NCBI GenBank assembly: GCA_023525715.1
Contig: CM042011.1
Coordinates: forward strand, 868,001-932,000
Direction: 5' to 3'
DNA length: 64,000 nucleotides
From: Cichorium intybus
Taxonomy: Eukaryota > Streptophyta > Magnoliopsida > Asterales > Asteraceae
The translations under genes were made by a program, and so were the position numbers. Under the pieces are notes generated by a model. The model made no database searches, had not been told where the DNA came from, and worked only from the letters and a program-made list of their open reading frames with translations. Below, one piece after another: positions 11,486-23,345 of this stretch; position 1 is the first letter of the stretch; every line of letters starts with the position of its first letter.

Positions 11486-13140
11486 TAGAACATATATGGA
11501 TAATGGAAGTGTAATAGATTAAGTCATATCGGTATGTAAGAAGAGATGGTTTATCCTTGAAGGAGGGAACCATCTTGGAAGAAGGAATATATGTGTATAA
11601 AGGGGGTCTAGATCTGAGAAGTGTGGATCCTCAAGTGTTGTATTTATAGGGTCAGGGAAGGATAATTAGGTCAGGCTTTCGATTGGCCCAATTCAGGCCA
11701 GGTAGCCAAAGGCAGTGCTAGATAGTGGGGTTGCCAAGCAGGCTGGCACGTAATACGGCCAGTAAGTGTTGTCAACTAGGTCGGTTGATTTAAATAAACG
11801 AATATGAACAAGCTTTAGGTCAGGATTTGGGTCGGCCCAATTCGTTCATGTTCGTTTATTTGTTTAGTTGACATAAACAAACGAATATGAACAAGCTTTT
11901 GTTCACACCCATCCGATTGATTGACAACCCTATAAAACTAAAAAGATAAATGAAAATCAATATGGTGGAACTGAAACTAAAACAAACAAATATAAGTTTC
12001 TTTTTCAATATTAAAATCTACTTTGTAGTTTGGTTTTTATTTTAGTCAAGTTTAGGACCTCATATAAGTGGTTTTTTTTAAAGAAATTTTTTACAAAAAA
12101 CACTAAGTTTTCAATATCTTTTTTGAAAAATCATGTTTTATTATTATTTTTTTTGCAGAAAAATACTTATATTTCTAATTGTCCTTAGAAAAACCATTCA
12201 TGTTAAAAAAGCTTTTCTAAAAACATACTTTAATTTTTTTAATAATACAATGCAATTTCATATCATGCAACATAATTTGTTAACCATTAGAAATCAAACA
12301 AAAATGTTTGGCATTTTAGGTCGACTTGTTCTTTTTCTGTTTTTTATATTTAAGAAACTAAAATGAACAAAAAAATCTAAACCCTACCAAAAACAAAAGG
12401 ATGAAGTTGGACCTTAATAGCGGTGTGAAAAACCGAAACTATACCAAAAACAAAATAAAATTTGAATATTTAAAACCGAGAAACAAAATCGTTTTGAAAA
12501 ACTAAACCATTAATTAGTTAAAACCAAAATTTCAATAGTGAAAAATCATGATTTGGTTTTGGGTTTATTCAAAAGGAAATTTTTTTGGTATTAAGGCTTG
12601 GTGTATTCATAGTAAAAATTTAAAATTTCGAGTTTGATTTTAGTTTTAGTCAAAACTCAAACAATTTTCGTGATAAAAAACTATGTTGTATTTTAAGGAA
12701 AAAAATTTAAAAATAATTTTTTCTGAATTTTTTTAAAAATATATTTTTAACACTTTTTATTTAAGTGGGTTTCTATCTAAAGCTAAGTTTTTCAAATAAA
12801 ATATTAAAATTTAATAGTTTGATTTTTTTTTTCTAAAAATAAAAATAAATCTTGACAATTGACGTGGAATGTCCAATCGACCATTTTCATGATTGGTTAA
12901 CCACACAAAGTGGTAAAAGTCAACCATAGTTAGATATTCAAGTTAAAAGTTAACCATGGTTAAGTTATTTTTAATATGAGTTTGGTTTAGGGTTTAAGAT
13001 GATGAAAATTAGCAGAGTCGACAAGCGATAGGGTAGATGAATAATTTGGGGATCTTTTGAGATTTGGGTGAGAAAAGAGGGACCAAAACTCAAAATATTT
13101 AATTCGAGAGAGGACGAATGAAGATGACGACCTGCGCGTA
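11486..13140. other. Intergenic sequence with a repeat also seen near 37.4-38.0 kb
   Basis: No gene is recognised. Roughly 12000-12800 shares phrases such as 'TTTTAGTTTTAGTCAAAA' and 'AAACCGAGAAACAAAAT' with 37370-37970 in the same orientation, suggesting two worn copies of one repeat. The stretch just before 13140 is presumably the promoter of the J-domain gene. I see no convincing TATA box there. Confidence 0.4.
11763..11932. mobile_element. Small MITE-like element, probable hAT type
   Basis: The left end TAAGTGTTGTCAACTAGG pairs with the reversed right end TAGGGTTGTCAATCAATC. The inside is full of inverted 'AAACGAATATGAACAAGCTT' and 'GTTCATGTTCGTTTATTTG' words, like the MITE at 40119-40360. 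No clear 8-bp duplication is visible. Confidence 0.5.
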
Positions 13141-13168
13141 ATTCAGATTCTACGAGCTTCCGCCATTG

Positions 13169-13837
13169 GTATGTTATCCTAACTTATTTTTCAAGTTGCT
13201 TTTCGATTATTTTGATAGTCTGGATTCAGTTATTTCTTAGGTTTTTTTTTTCTGATTCATACAAGGATCTGATTGGTGAACTTCGAGTCGATCTTGATGT
13301 TTAAATTCTAGACGCATCAATAACTAGCCCTAGGTTTTATCTGGCTTTGGTATGATTTAAGTATGACCAGCTTTGGTATATCGATTCTGTCAGTTAACTC
13401 TTCATGATACCTGCTCTTAGATCATTTTGATAACTAGTAAAAAGTGACGGGTGTAAAGACGTTCTTGGGCGCATGGGTTCAATATTTGGAGCTCATTTGG
13501 CTGAAACTGTGAACTGATTTTTTTTTTTTTCTCGTTTCGAATTCCGAGCCATGCAGTTTCGGTTCCCAAACACACACCAATTTACTCATCGGAGGTGGAT
13601 TGTGAATTTTTTTTATATTCCATGTTAAGCTTGGAACTATCTAACCATCGAATTATTTGATCGGATTTGAACACAGCTTTCTATAATTTAAACAGGAGAA
13701 ATATACGTGTATGTATATTTATATTGCAAATCATACATATGTATGTAAATCAATGTGCACAAAGTAGTATCTTAAATGTGTAACTATATGAATCGTTTAT
13801 TTATTTGACAAAAAACTGATGCGGATGAATGAATTAG
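13169..13837 (+). other. Probable 5'UTR intron of the J-domain gene
   Basis: A strong donor (CATTG|GTATGTTATCC) at 13169 and an acceptor (GAATTAG|GGGAAGG) ending at 13837 sit directly ahead of the ATG at 13845. The sequence between is T-rich and lacks an open frame. Leader introns are common in plant genes whose CDS is intronless. This is inferred from splice motifs only. Confidence 0.55.
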
Positions 13838-13844
13838 GGGAAGG

Positions 13845-15848
13845 ATGGAGTGCAATAGAGATGAAGCTAAAAGAGCAAAAGAAATTGCTGAAAGCAAGTT
13901 CTCTAGAAAGGACATAATGGGGGCGAAGAAATTTGCTTTAAAGGCCCAAACTTTATATCCTGGTCTTGATGGTATTTCCCAGCTTTTAGCAATGTTAGAT
14001 GTGTATGTTGCTGCTGAAAACAAAATTAATGGAGAATTGGATTTTTATGGGATTCTTGGTGTGAGCCCATTAGCAGATGATAAAACCGTGAGGAAACATT
14101 ACCGAGAATTAGCGTTATGTCTTCACCCAGACAAGAACAAGTCAATAGGGGCAGATGGGGCTTTTAAATATATTTCTGAAGCTTTCAATTTTCTATCTGA
14201 TAAAGAAAAAAGATCAACGTATGACCATAAGAGAAACAGTAGAGGATTTGGTTTTAAACACAAGGTTCAAACTCAAAACAATGGTTCACGGGCCCCACCG
14301 CCACCCGGTCAGAATGGTTTTCACACACCTGCCCAACAAACAAGGGTTACACCTGCCCAACAGACAAAGGTTCCACCTGCCCAACAAACTAAAGTTACAG
14401 CTGCCCAAACAAAGGCCACGACTAATTCTTCTTCAAGGGATGATATTAATGTTAATGCCACTATGAAAGCGGGTCCCACGTCTGTTCCTTCATCGTCTAA
14501 TAAGCAGGTGGGCCCCAAAACATTTTGGACTGTATGCAAGAGATGTAAATTGCAATATGAATTTGTGAGAATGTATTTGAACCGAAATCTATTATGTCCC
14601 ACTTGCCACGGACCTTTTTTAGCAAAAGAGGCCCCACCACCAACGCCAAATACCAGGGAAACTCAAAACGTGTGGAACCAAAGTGGAGATCCGGCTAACC
14701 CCACAAGCTCAAAGTGGGCCCCATTTGTGAAAAAGACCGGTCCTGCTGACGTGGCGCAAGCAGCAAGCATGGTTCAAGAGGCGTATGGGAAAGTGAAAAG
14801 GGCTAGAGAAGAAGCTCAGGCAATTAGTAAACGAGAGGAAGCTTTGAGAAGGAAGATCTCCAAATGGTCAGGTGACGTGTCATCTAAAACAAGGCACAAA
14901 AGTAATGAGTTTGAGAGAAATAAGGAAACGGAACCGGTTCCGGTTGAAGGAAAGAAAGAGGCCTCCAATAAAAGTAACAAGACTCGGTTAATAAAAAAGG
15001 CGACAACGGAAATTAAGAAGAAATTACACGAGTGGAGCTCGGAGAACGAAAAGGAAGATATAAAAATTAATGATTTGGAAAATGGAGACTCGAAGAACGA
15101 TTCAGACGAAATGCTGGTGATCGACGTGCCAGATTCAGATTTTCATGATTTTGATGAAGAAAGAAGTGAAAAATGTTTTAAAAAAGGCCAAGTATGGGCT
15201 GCTTATGATGATCGTGATGAAATGCCTAGATTTTATGCCATGATTCGCGAGGTAGTTTCTTTAGATCCTTTTGAGATGAAGATATGTTGGCTTAATCCGG
15301 AAGGTTTGTCTCCTGAATTCTTGGAAGCATTTGGGGAGTTTAAACTAGGAAAAAATGACATAGTTACCGTTGCGAATTACTTTTCACACAAAGCGAATTT
15401 TAAAGAACAAGAGAACGGAAACATTCGTGTTTTTCCTAGGAAAGGAGACGTGTGTGCTTTATACAGACAAGACCCGAAACATGATGTGGTGAAGCGAAAT
15501 TACGAAATCGTCCAGATAGATGAGTACGATGAAGAAGCGGGAATTACCGTTACACCACTTGTTAAAGTGGCTGGGTTTAAAACGGTGTTTCACAGGCATA
15601 TAAATAGTAACGAGACAAGGGTAGTTTTGGGAAATGAAATGTTTCGGTTTTCACATCAAATACCTTCGTATTTGCTTACGGGTCAAGAATCTGAAAATGC
15701 TCCAAAGGGTTGTTGTGAGCTTGATCCTGCAGCCATTCCTCCTGAGTTTCTGGAAATTTTGGGAAATGTTGATGACGCTAAGGATGATTGTGTTTTAGCG
15801 GATTTTAAGGAAGGTGGTGACGTGGATGTTGAAGAATGTTCCAAGTAG
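13845..15848 (+). CDS. J-domain (DnaJ/Hsp40) protein with DUF3444
   Basis: A 667-aa protein encoded in one exon. The N-terminus (residues 1-60) is the helical segment usual in this plant family. The J domain covers about 66-130, with the catalytic HPD at 94-96, so it should stimulate Hsp70 ATPase activity. Residues 160-190 hold four tandem octapeptide-like units (TPAQQTKV type). Residues 226-262 form a four-cysteine zinc-binding motif, CxxC at 231-234 and 251-254. A charged, lysine/glutamate-rich stretch follows (about 300-430). DUF3444 runs from about 445 to 640, starting KKGQVWAAYDDRDEMPRFY. Length and domain order match plant DnaJ-DUF3444 proteins, which are usually intronless. Nuclear localisation is likely from the basic tracts but is inferred. 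The ATG at 13845 is the first in frame after the probable leader intron. No lesions are seen, so this is an intact gene. Confidence 0.93.
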   Translation: MECNRDEAKRAKEIAESKFSRKDIMGAKKFALKAQTLYPGLDGISQLLAMLDVYVAAENKINGELDFYGILGVSPLADDKTVRKHYRELALCLHPDKNKSIGADGAFKYISEAFNFLSDKEKRSTYDHKRNSRGFGFKHKVQTQNNGSRAPPPPGQNGFHTPAQQTRVTPAQQTKVPPAQQTKVTAAQTKATTNSSSRDDINVNATMKAGPTSVPSSSNKQVGPKTFWTVCKRCKLQYEFVRMYLNRNLLCPTCHGPFLAKEAPPPTPNTRETQNVWNQSGDPANPTSSKWAPFVKKTGPADVAQAASMVQEAYGKVKRAREEAQAISKREEALRRKISKWSGDVSSKTRHKSNEFERNKETEPVPVEGKKEASNKSNKTRLIKKATTEIKKKLHEWSSENEKEDIKINDLENGDSKNDSDEMLVIDVPDSDFHDFDEERSEKCFKKGQVWAAYDDRDEMPRFYAMIREVVSLDPFEMKICWLNPEGLSPEFLEAFGEFKLGKNDIVTVANYFSHKANFKEQENGNIRVFPRKGDVCALYRQDPKHDVVKRNYEIVQIDEYDEEAGITVTPLVKVAGFKTVFHRHINSNETRVVLGNEMFRFSHQIPSYLLTGQESENAPKGCCELDPAAIPPEFLEILGNVDDAKDDCVLADFKEGGDVDVEECSK

Positions 15849-18800
15849 TGACGGTGTTTCTCTTTCTCCCATTTAGGTGGAAATTTCCTGAACTTGGAGT
15901 TTGTTTCTAGAAGTTTTTTTGGTGGGTTGATGGATGGAAGGATAGGTAAACATGTAGTGTGCATTATGCTGTTGGACCTTGTGTTTAAAAGTTTGTCCAG
16001 CAAATGCTGCTATACCTTTTGTTAGTTGCCGCGATATTTTGACTTCGTTTCAAACTGCTTTTGTACTTGTAGAACCTTAACGTTATTACTAATTAAAGAA
16101 TGGAGGGTTGTTTTGGTATGAAATCTTCTTTTCAGTTTATGACCCCTTATGCCCTATTTGTTACACACGACAGGAAATGACATGACAGATAAAACTGTGT
16201 TTAGCTTAGAATTGGACAAAGAGTGATGTCACGATTTGAATATTTATTCCATTGATAGGTGGGACAAAGACTTGTGACTCTAGATTTTGAAAGATGCAAG
16301 TCATGATTATAGTGTTGTCGAATAGTGCTTTTTACAAAGATGAAAATGGTAGCTTATGTATTATTTTGAAAGGTTTTTTTTTATTTTGTAACTAGAAAGC
16401 TATATACCAACAATGCTATCGCAAGTTTGTCTTAATACCCATTTGCTTTTGAACTACTATGCCAAAGGCACATAAACCTGATCAAATTTACGGAGCTATC
16501 GTTTATGATTACTTACATTAAACTAAATATTATGATTAAAAACATTGTGTACAAATTTGAGGCAACCCCTGTTTAAGCATAAAGGCACGCAAAATTCATT
16601 GACTTCAGGCTGGACCGAGTGTTCATAATTCATACAGACCGGGCCTTTGCCGGCTTTTATCTGGGTTTTTTGGTACCGGAACTGGCTTTAATTATGCTAA
16701 TCTGACCCGTCTTCTGGATTGGGTAAGGCCGGGCAAGCAGGGCTTTTACCATTATCTTTTCGGATTAATGTCATTGTAGCCCTACGAACTTTTCGATTTA
16801 GGTTTATTTTTTTTGGTTTTCTAGGGGTTTAAACTCTATATTTACCTGGTATCTAAGTCCTTACCCGTTAAAAAATGTCAAAGGTACTAGGTTAGCAGGT
16901 GAATGTCAAGTTTAAATTTCTAGAATACCAAAAAAACATTGGGAACCATTTAAACCAAAACTAAATAGTTCATAGAGTTACAGTAACATTATTCTAGCTG
17001 GATTTCTCGTTCATTTTCACCGCCGGTCTAAGCTCCGGTCCATTGAGGCCACCTTTGTTGCTCTGGTCCTCACACGTATCATCTTCGATATGTTCTATAT
17101 TAGCTAATCTTATGTGAAACTCATATTCGGAGACTATCAACGAGTAAAATTTAAACGTTCGTTTGCAAAAATGTTTAGATCAAAACACCCACAAAATATT
17201 AATTTGAAAGTAGGCACCATATAGTCAACGCACTTTGTCAAGATATATAAGGCCGAGACATTAGAAAACATGCAATTAACAACTGTCCCGAATATTGAAA
17301 ATCAGAACAAAATTGTGCAGGCAGGGCCCGACCCTGACGATGGGCGACCTGGGGACCGCCTAGGGCCCATGTCTCTAGGGGCCCCAAAAATTTCGGGTTA
17401 TATTGTATATATGTGTATAAAATTAAGTTGCTATATATAATTGGAGTAGGCCAAGTAGCCCAACAACATATAAGCCCAAAAACAATGAGAAGGAAGCCAG
17501 GTTTAATCATTTAGAGGCATGTGGCCGACTTTGTCACAACTCACACGTGGATTCTCGAAGCGGCCAAGCGGGAAATCAAATCTGCACTTTTCCCAAATCA
17601 ACTAATCGTTCCAAATCTCTTTTCCCAAATCGACGAATCGTTCCAAATCATAAACTAATCGTTCAGACTACGTCTCCTTCTATTCTTTTAAATCTCTCAA
17701 CTCTGTCGACTCTACAGCTCACTGATTTTTTTTTCGTTTTGGCTCATTATTCCCTTTTTTGTTGTTCCTTATGGTGTTCTTGGTCTTCAATATACAAATC
17801 TGAAGGAAACATTAGGTTGTTTTCGAAACAAAGAAAAAGGCTACTATGTTTAATTGTTGTTGGCAAAATAAATGTCAAAATCTGTTTGCATGATGCTCAT
17901 AGATTGCAGTAGATGAAGAATAGTGGTCTAAGCTGTCTTAGAATCTTAGATTATTTTTAGAATTCTAGTTTCCGTTGTCATGTTCCATTTTAGAAAAAAT
18001 TTCAATCTTAGAAGTGATTTGATACATAATAATTTTATTAAATTCATTTGAAATTTTTTTTTTCAATCAATAGCAGTATTAATAATATCAACCTCAATAA
18101 ATCCTTAGTATATGTAGAACCTTTAGTTAGCAGATAGAGAACATTCAATTTCTAAATTAGCATACACATAACATTTTGTCTCTAAATTAGCAGACATCAA
18201 CCATTTGTGATATGCTTTCATTTGAGTTAGCACATACAAAACCTTTGATATCCAAATTAACAAGCACATACACAATCTCAACAAAAACATGAGAATTATG
18301 AGTTAAAACAAAAATGTTATCCTAAACAAAAAGGTTCGTTGAATGTAAGAATCTTTCAGAAAAGCAATGTCGATTCTACTATATACTAAAGGGAGTCCAT
18401 GGACACCATTTGATTTTGAAATTATTTTAAATGCTTTAATATATTCTTTGGTGGACACACTAAAAAATAAGTAAATAAAGTAAATGGACACCCCTAACCA
18501 TTAAACAATTGAGGTACCTACAAGCCTACTAAAAAGAAACACATATTAGATATGTAGGATTAATGGCAGCTATTCCATGCAAAACATCTAACAAAATGAA
18601 GATTAGTGCTTGAAAAGCCAAAATTTGAACTATAATGATAGTAAATTCTTTTTAGCGTACGTTATGGGATCCGTAATATATGGTTTCTCCTAAATTAAGT
18701 AAACACTATAATTATAATTTTTAAGTTATCTAGTTATAAGATTGTATAAAATGGAAGACAGAAAATATACAAAAAAAAAAAAAAAAAAATGAAAACAAAA

Positions 18801-19480
18801 AATCCTTAAAATAACAAAAAAAGAAATACATTATTTATGGTATTTGAAGTTTTCAGGGCGCGACCGCCGTCTGCTAACCCTGTCCATATGCTTCTCCACT
18901 CTCGGCTTACCGTCATTGACGGAGTGAAAGTCTACTTCTAGTTCAATGGTACCGTCTATTTCCATCACCCTCCACCTCTATTGATTTTCTCTCTACTGAC
19001 CTTTACCTTTTACCTCTTCATGGTTCGTTGACCACCACTTTTCACCCTTTTCAGATCTGTGCTCTGTTGAATGTTCTTCTTTATTTTGTGTTTAATATTT
19101 GGTATTAAAGTTAAGTTATATTATTATCGACAACCCGACCCAATAATCATAAAATTTCGAGCTGTTTTTTTGTTACATTAATTATATTAGATACCCATAA
19201 ATTTAAATCCTAGATTCGCCACCAGAAAAATGAACTATCTAGTATCAAACAATTTCTAGTAAACTTGCTAAAAGAGCCGAAATGAAAAAATTGGTAAATT
19301 ATGAAGATTTCCTATTTAAAAAAGAAAAAAGAAAAAAAAAGAAAGGTAGAAGGAAATTGTACAAGGATAGCTAACGACATTTTCAAAAGCAAAGGTCAAC
19401 TATGAAAATCAGTCCATACTGAAAGGGTCGTTCTTTCGCAACTTCAAATTTAAAACAGAAAAATGATAACTTACAGGTCA
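15849..19480. other. Intergenic region between the J-domain and RAMP4 genes
   Basis: About 15849-16140 is presumably the 3'UTR of the upstream gene, with AATTAAAG near 16091 as a possible polyadenylation signal. The rest holds transposon-like debris: a GC-rich 'ggcccgaccctgacgatggg' patch near 17325-17390, a 'ctaaattagca' repeat near 18150-18260, and an A-run at 18771-18789. No gene is supported in any frame. Confidence 0.4.
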
Positions 19481-19486
19481 AGTTCC

Positions 19487-19571
19487 CCACGTCATAACCT
19501 TTGGATTTCCTATTACGACTTCATACGTCATTCGTATCCACTTACATTTTGACACGTCATCAAATGACGTG
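19487..19571 (+). promoter_or_regulatory. Cluster of four ACGTCA motifs upstream of RAMP4 (UPR-element-like)
   Basis: CCACGTCA at 19487-19494, ACGTCA at 19525-19530, CACGTCA at 19553-19559 and TGACGTG at 19565-19571. The last two form a 7-bp inverted repeat with a 5-bp spacer (CACGTCATCAAATGACGTG). TGACGTGG-type sites are bound by the ER-stress bZIP factors of plants (bZIP17, bZIP28, bZIP60). RAMP4/SERP is an ER stress protein, so the cluster fits unfolded-protein-response control. Actual binding is inferred. Confidence 0.6.
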
Positions 19572-19633
19572 CTTTTGACCATTAAGAAGTATTTTGCTTT
19601 TGTTGTTTGTCAGCCTCTACATACAATCTAAGC

Positions 19634-19644
19634 TTATATAAATA
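19634..19644 (+). promoter_or_regulatory. TATA box of the RAMP4 gene
   Basis: TTATATAAATA lies about 65 bp downstream of the ACGTCA cluster and 146 bp before the start codon. That puts the likely transcription start near 19665-19675. Confidence 0.65.
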
Positions 19645-19676
19645 CGTAATCAACCCTCCTACACATCTTCATCTTT

Positions 19677-19787
19677 ATGATTCCCTCTCATCATAAAATC
19701 CGAAAATACCAACTTTGCGGTGTCGTGCCCTCGCCGGAAAGAAAAGATTCGCAGTCTCTCAGGCGATCCTCCAATATCTGTCCATAA
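19677..19787 (+). CDS. Upstream ORF (36 codons) in the RAMP4 leader
   Basis: The ATG at 19677 opens a frame that stops at TAA 19785-19787, two bases before the RAMP4 ATG at 19790. If transcription starts near 19665 the uORF is within the first bases of the mRNA and may be skipped. If it starts further upstream it would be translated and could limit RAMP4 synthesis. The peptide has no recognisable domain. It may be fortuitous. Confidence 0.35.
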   Translation: MIPSHHKIRKYQLCGVVPSPERKDSQSLRRSSNICP

Positions 19788-19789
19788 TC

Positions 19790-20516
19790 ATGGTAATGTT
19801 CTAGATCCCAATTCTTCATCTTGATTGATCATATTTCTATCTGCAAGAATAGACCATTTGAAGGTTGTTTTTGTATGGAAGCGGTACTCGCGTATGAAGT
19901 TTAAATCATTGGTTTTGAATTTGTCTCATGGAAATTGATTTTTCCTGTTACATGATCGTACATTATCCCATCAGATAAGGGATGATTGTCCCATTCAATA
20001 AAAATAACAAGTTAACTGTGAGCGATTGTGAAGTATTGCTGTAATAGGGATGATTTTTCCAAAAACCTAATCCGTACAAACACAATGTTATTGGAAGTTT
20101 TTATTCATTTTGAATTAGGTGTATTGGAAAGACGTTCGACACTTGTGATATGTTATTTAGTAGGCCATGTTAATCGATTGACTTACGGTACTTGCGTTTT
20201 CTGTTTTTTTATATCTGTCTAGACGACTTCAAGACGTTTTGCAGATAGGAAGGTGGAGAATTTCGATAAGAACATCGTTAGGCGTGGATCAGTTCCCCAA
20301 ACATTTGCCAAAAAGGGCAAGAACTACCCTGTTGGGCCTGTTATGCTTGGGTTTTTCGTTTTTGTTGTCGTCGGATCATGTAAGATAATTATCCTTCTAT
20401 TACGTGTTCTTATTATACTTGGTGAACTTCAACGATTGTGCTGATATAATGTTTGCGTCTCTTCAGCTTTGTTTCAGATAATCAGGACAGCTACAAGCGG
20501 GGGCATGGTTAGATAA
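19790..20516 (+). CDS. Stress-associated ER protein (RAMP4/SERP family), three exons
   Basis: Exons are 19790-19792, 20223-20379 and 20467-20516, giving 69 residues, the usual family length. Exon 1 contributes only the ATG. Its donor is ATG|gtaatg, and intron 1 ends TCTGTCTAG. Intron 2 begins gtaagata and ends CTCTTCAG, splitting a serine codon. The protein begins MTTSRRFADRKVENFDKNI and ends IIRTATSGGMVR. It contains YPVGPVMLGFFVFVVVGSS as the single C-terminal membrane helix (about residues 40-62). RAMP4 proteins are tail-anchored in the ER membrane, associate with the Sec61 translocon and stabilise nascent membrane proteins under stress. Conservation is strong and no lesions are seen. The family call is firm. 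The upstream ACGTCA motifs and uORF are listed separately. Confidence 0.92.
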
Positions 20517-21931
20517 TGATCGCTACGTCTGTTTTAATATCATCGGTACTTTTACCATCTGAACGTAAAATCTTTTGAACATATTACTCGTTTGTGTTTA
20601 GTTACCTTACCAACTTTAATTAGTTTTTGCTCTTTTATATAATCTATCATGTTCTTCTATTTACTTTCATTTGCATACTTGCATGAACATACCAAAATAC
20701 AACATTGTTTGCAATAATAATATCATGCCACGTCAGCCAGGCATGGTTGAAACGAAACCCCACAGGCGATCCACTGTCGTTTGCTTCCATGTCGGATCAC
20801 ACAACCAGGGATCTTTGCCGACTCTTTTTTCAACGTATCATAAGTAACCAACTGATTCATTTTCCTGGATATTATCGATAACGTTAACACTGATACGAGT
20901 TCACTGCTTATGGATAAATGGGAAATAGTTTGTCGCCTAAATATTATATAACCACGTTAATATAAATATATAATAATGACAAGGATTCAAAAATTTGAAG
21001 AAGGTACAATATGCATCACATGAGTTCACTACTTATCGATATCTGATTGAAATAAAAGGCTTATTTCTTACATAATTCAACATGGCAGCATTACACTTTT
21101 CAAACGTGCATAAAGTATGACTGAATCTGTTGTTTCTTTTTGATCTGGTGTACGTAATGAAAGACGATATGAATTTTTCATTTTGACTTAACGCAGAAAT
21201 AACGACTTAACATAGAAAGTCACTAAAAAGGGCTTTCCACTTAGATGCTAACTTTTTACAATTTTTCTTTCTATCTATATTTACCTTCCATTTCCCCAAA
21301 TGTGTCTGGAAGTTTCTCAGATATTGTTTAAATTTTAAAAAATTATTTATTCAAACAACACTTTATTATAGTATATGACAGTGAGTACCGAAAACCATTT
21401 ACCTTGCCCTTAATTAAAAATTAACCAAGATGCTAACGCGTTGTAATATTAAAATAAATCAATTAAACCTATTAGATCGAGTACTTTGTATCAGCTATCA
21501 GGGAAACGTTTTTATGGATTTTAATCAAAAATGTTGTGCAGTCTTTCATGAAAGACATCAACAACATTATTGTGAAAAGCATTCCTATGCAAAGCGCCCA
21601 ACAAGCTTCAAACCTATCAATGCCTTGGTAGGAGCATAGTAGGCACGAAAGTGAGGAGACAACTTCATACGCTTTAAGACCTAAAACCGACATTTAGGGT
21701 TTTGTTTGGGTTTGTTATGTTTTTACTACATATAGATAGAATAACAATAACAAGAATTAGGAGAAGTGGCACACAATTGATAGATATTATGACCATAGGA
21801 GAGTTTATTTAAGATTATCTTTAAATATTATGACCATTATTGGCGTGACCACATGTATAAAACAGCAAAAGCTTTCATTAATGTACGACCAAGGAGTACC
21901 ATTACCACTCATCTCAAGGGGTTTGATATAT
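20517..21931. other. Intergenic sequence downstream of RAMP4
   Basis: The 3'UTR of RAMP4 followed by AT-rich spacer. A lone CCACGTCA occurs at about 20728-20735. Short ORFs near 21430-21693 have no recognisable domain. Nothing else is supported. Confidence 0.4.
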
Positions 21932-22236
<305 letters not shown>

Positions 22237-22356
22237 TGTATGAAAAGGAGAAAGAGGTTACCCCACCTCTTGGTCTAAGTCTGATTATTAAAATAGTATG
22301 TTAATAATCCGTATACTACATAGGTTGAGATAAAAATTGTAAAAATAACAACATAC

Positions 22357-22724
22357 TGGGGTGTTTGGGATTGCGGTAGTAATAACTTATTAACTTTTTA
22401 AAAGTAAGTAAAAAAAATGTTTGGGAAACAAATAAGTTCTTTTAAAACTTTTTTTTTAAAACCATTGATAATCAATAAGTTGGAAGTAAGGGAGATTTAA
22501 CTTATTGACTTTTGATTAGCTAGAAGTTCTTTTAAGACAAAAAAACCCTTATTTTTTTTACCCAAACACTTTTTTAAAAACAACTTATCAACTTTTAGCT
22601 TTTTACCACCATATAAGTTAATCCAAATACTTCTTTAAAAACTATTTTTTAAAAAGTCACAAGTTAATAAACACTTTTGACCAAAAGTACTTATAAAGCT
22701 AAATAAGCAATCGCAAATGCCCCT
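22357..22724. mobile_element. MITE with GGGGTGTTTGG-type ends
   Basis: The left end TGGGGTGTTTGGGATTGC pairs with the reversed right end AGGGGCATTTGCGATTGC. The inside is rich in inverted AAGTTATT/AATAAGTT words. The target duplication cannot be fixed with certainty, so the superfamily (Harbinger or hAT) is left open. Confidence 0.55.
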
Positions 22725-22868
22725 AATATAAATCAATTTTTATAATTACTAAATGTTAAATCAAAAACAAAAATATTTATATTGTAATTTACACATTTTA
22801 TTAAAAGACTCAAATAGGAAACATTAAAATTATAATATACTACACACAACAAATAAAACATCTAAAAG

Positions 22869-23345
22869 TAAAAACTTTTCCAGCTCATCTAAAAAGAATT
22901 CACAAAAGTCATTTTTGTCAAAATACGATACTATTAGTGAACTTTTTGCAAAGTTAAATGCTAAAAACGATTTTTTTTCCAGGAAACTGTCATGTAAATG
23001 AGCTTCATTGTACAAAAAATAAAACTTCACCAGATTATCTAAAAAGATTTCGAAAAAATTCACTTTTCAAAAGCACGGTGATATTAATGAATTTTTTTGC
23101 AAAGTTCAATGATAAAAACGATATATTTTCCAGAATTGTTTTTCTGTAAATGAGCTTTAATGTAAAAGAAATGAAAATTTTCCAAATAATCTAAAACGAG
23201 TTTTGTAAAAAGTCATTTTTCAAAGTATGATGCTATTAATGAACTTCTTTTTTTTGCAAAGTTAAATGCTAAAAATGAAATTTTTCTTTCCCAAAATACT
23301 GTCATGTAAACGAGCTTCATTGTACAAAAAATGAAACTTTTCAAG
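22869..23345. repeat. Tandem repeat, unit about 155 bp, three copies
   Basis: Units start near 22869, 23021 and 23175. Each runs: ACTTTTCCAG..ATCTAAAA, a TCATTTTTCAAA-like tract, TATTAATGAAC, TTTTGCAAAGTTAAATGCTAAAAA, TTTCCAG, then TGTAAATGAGCTTCATTGTA. A fourth unit begins and stops after about 30 bp. The copies are diverged. ORFs in this stretch are by-products of the repeat. Confidence 0.75.

Noticed and set aside
20728..20735. CCACGTCA downstream of RAMP4 as a regulatory site
   Set aside because: A single motif with no promoter nearby. Chance occurrence is likely.
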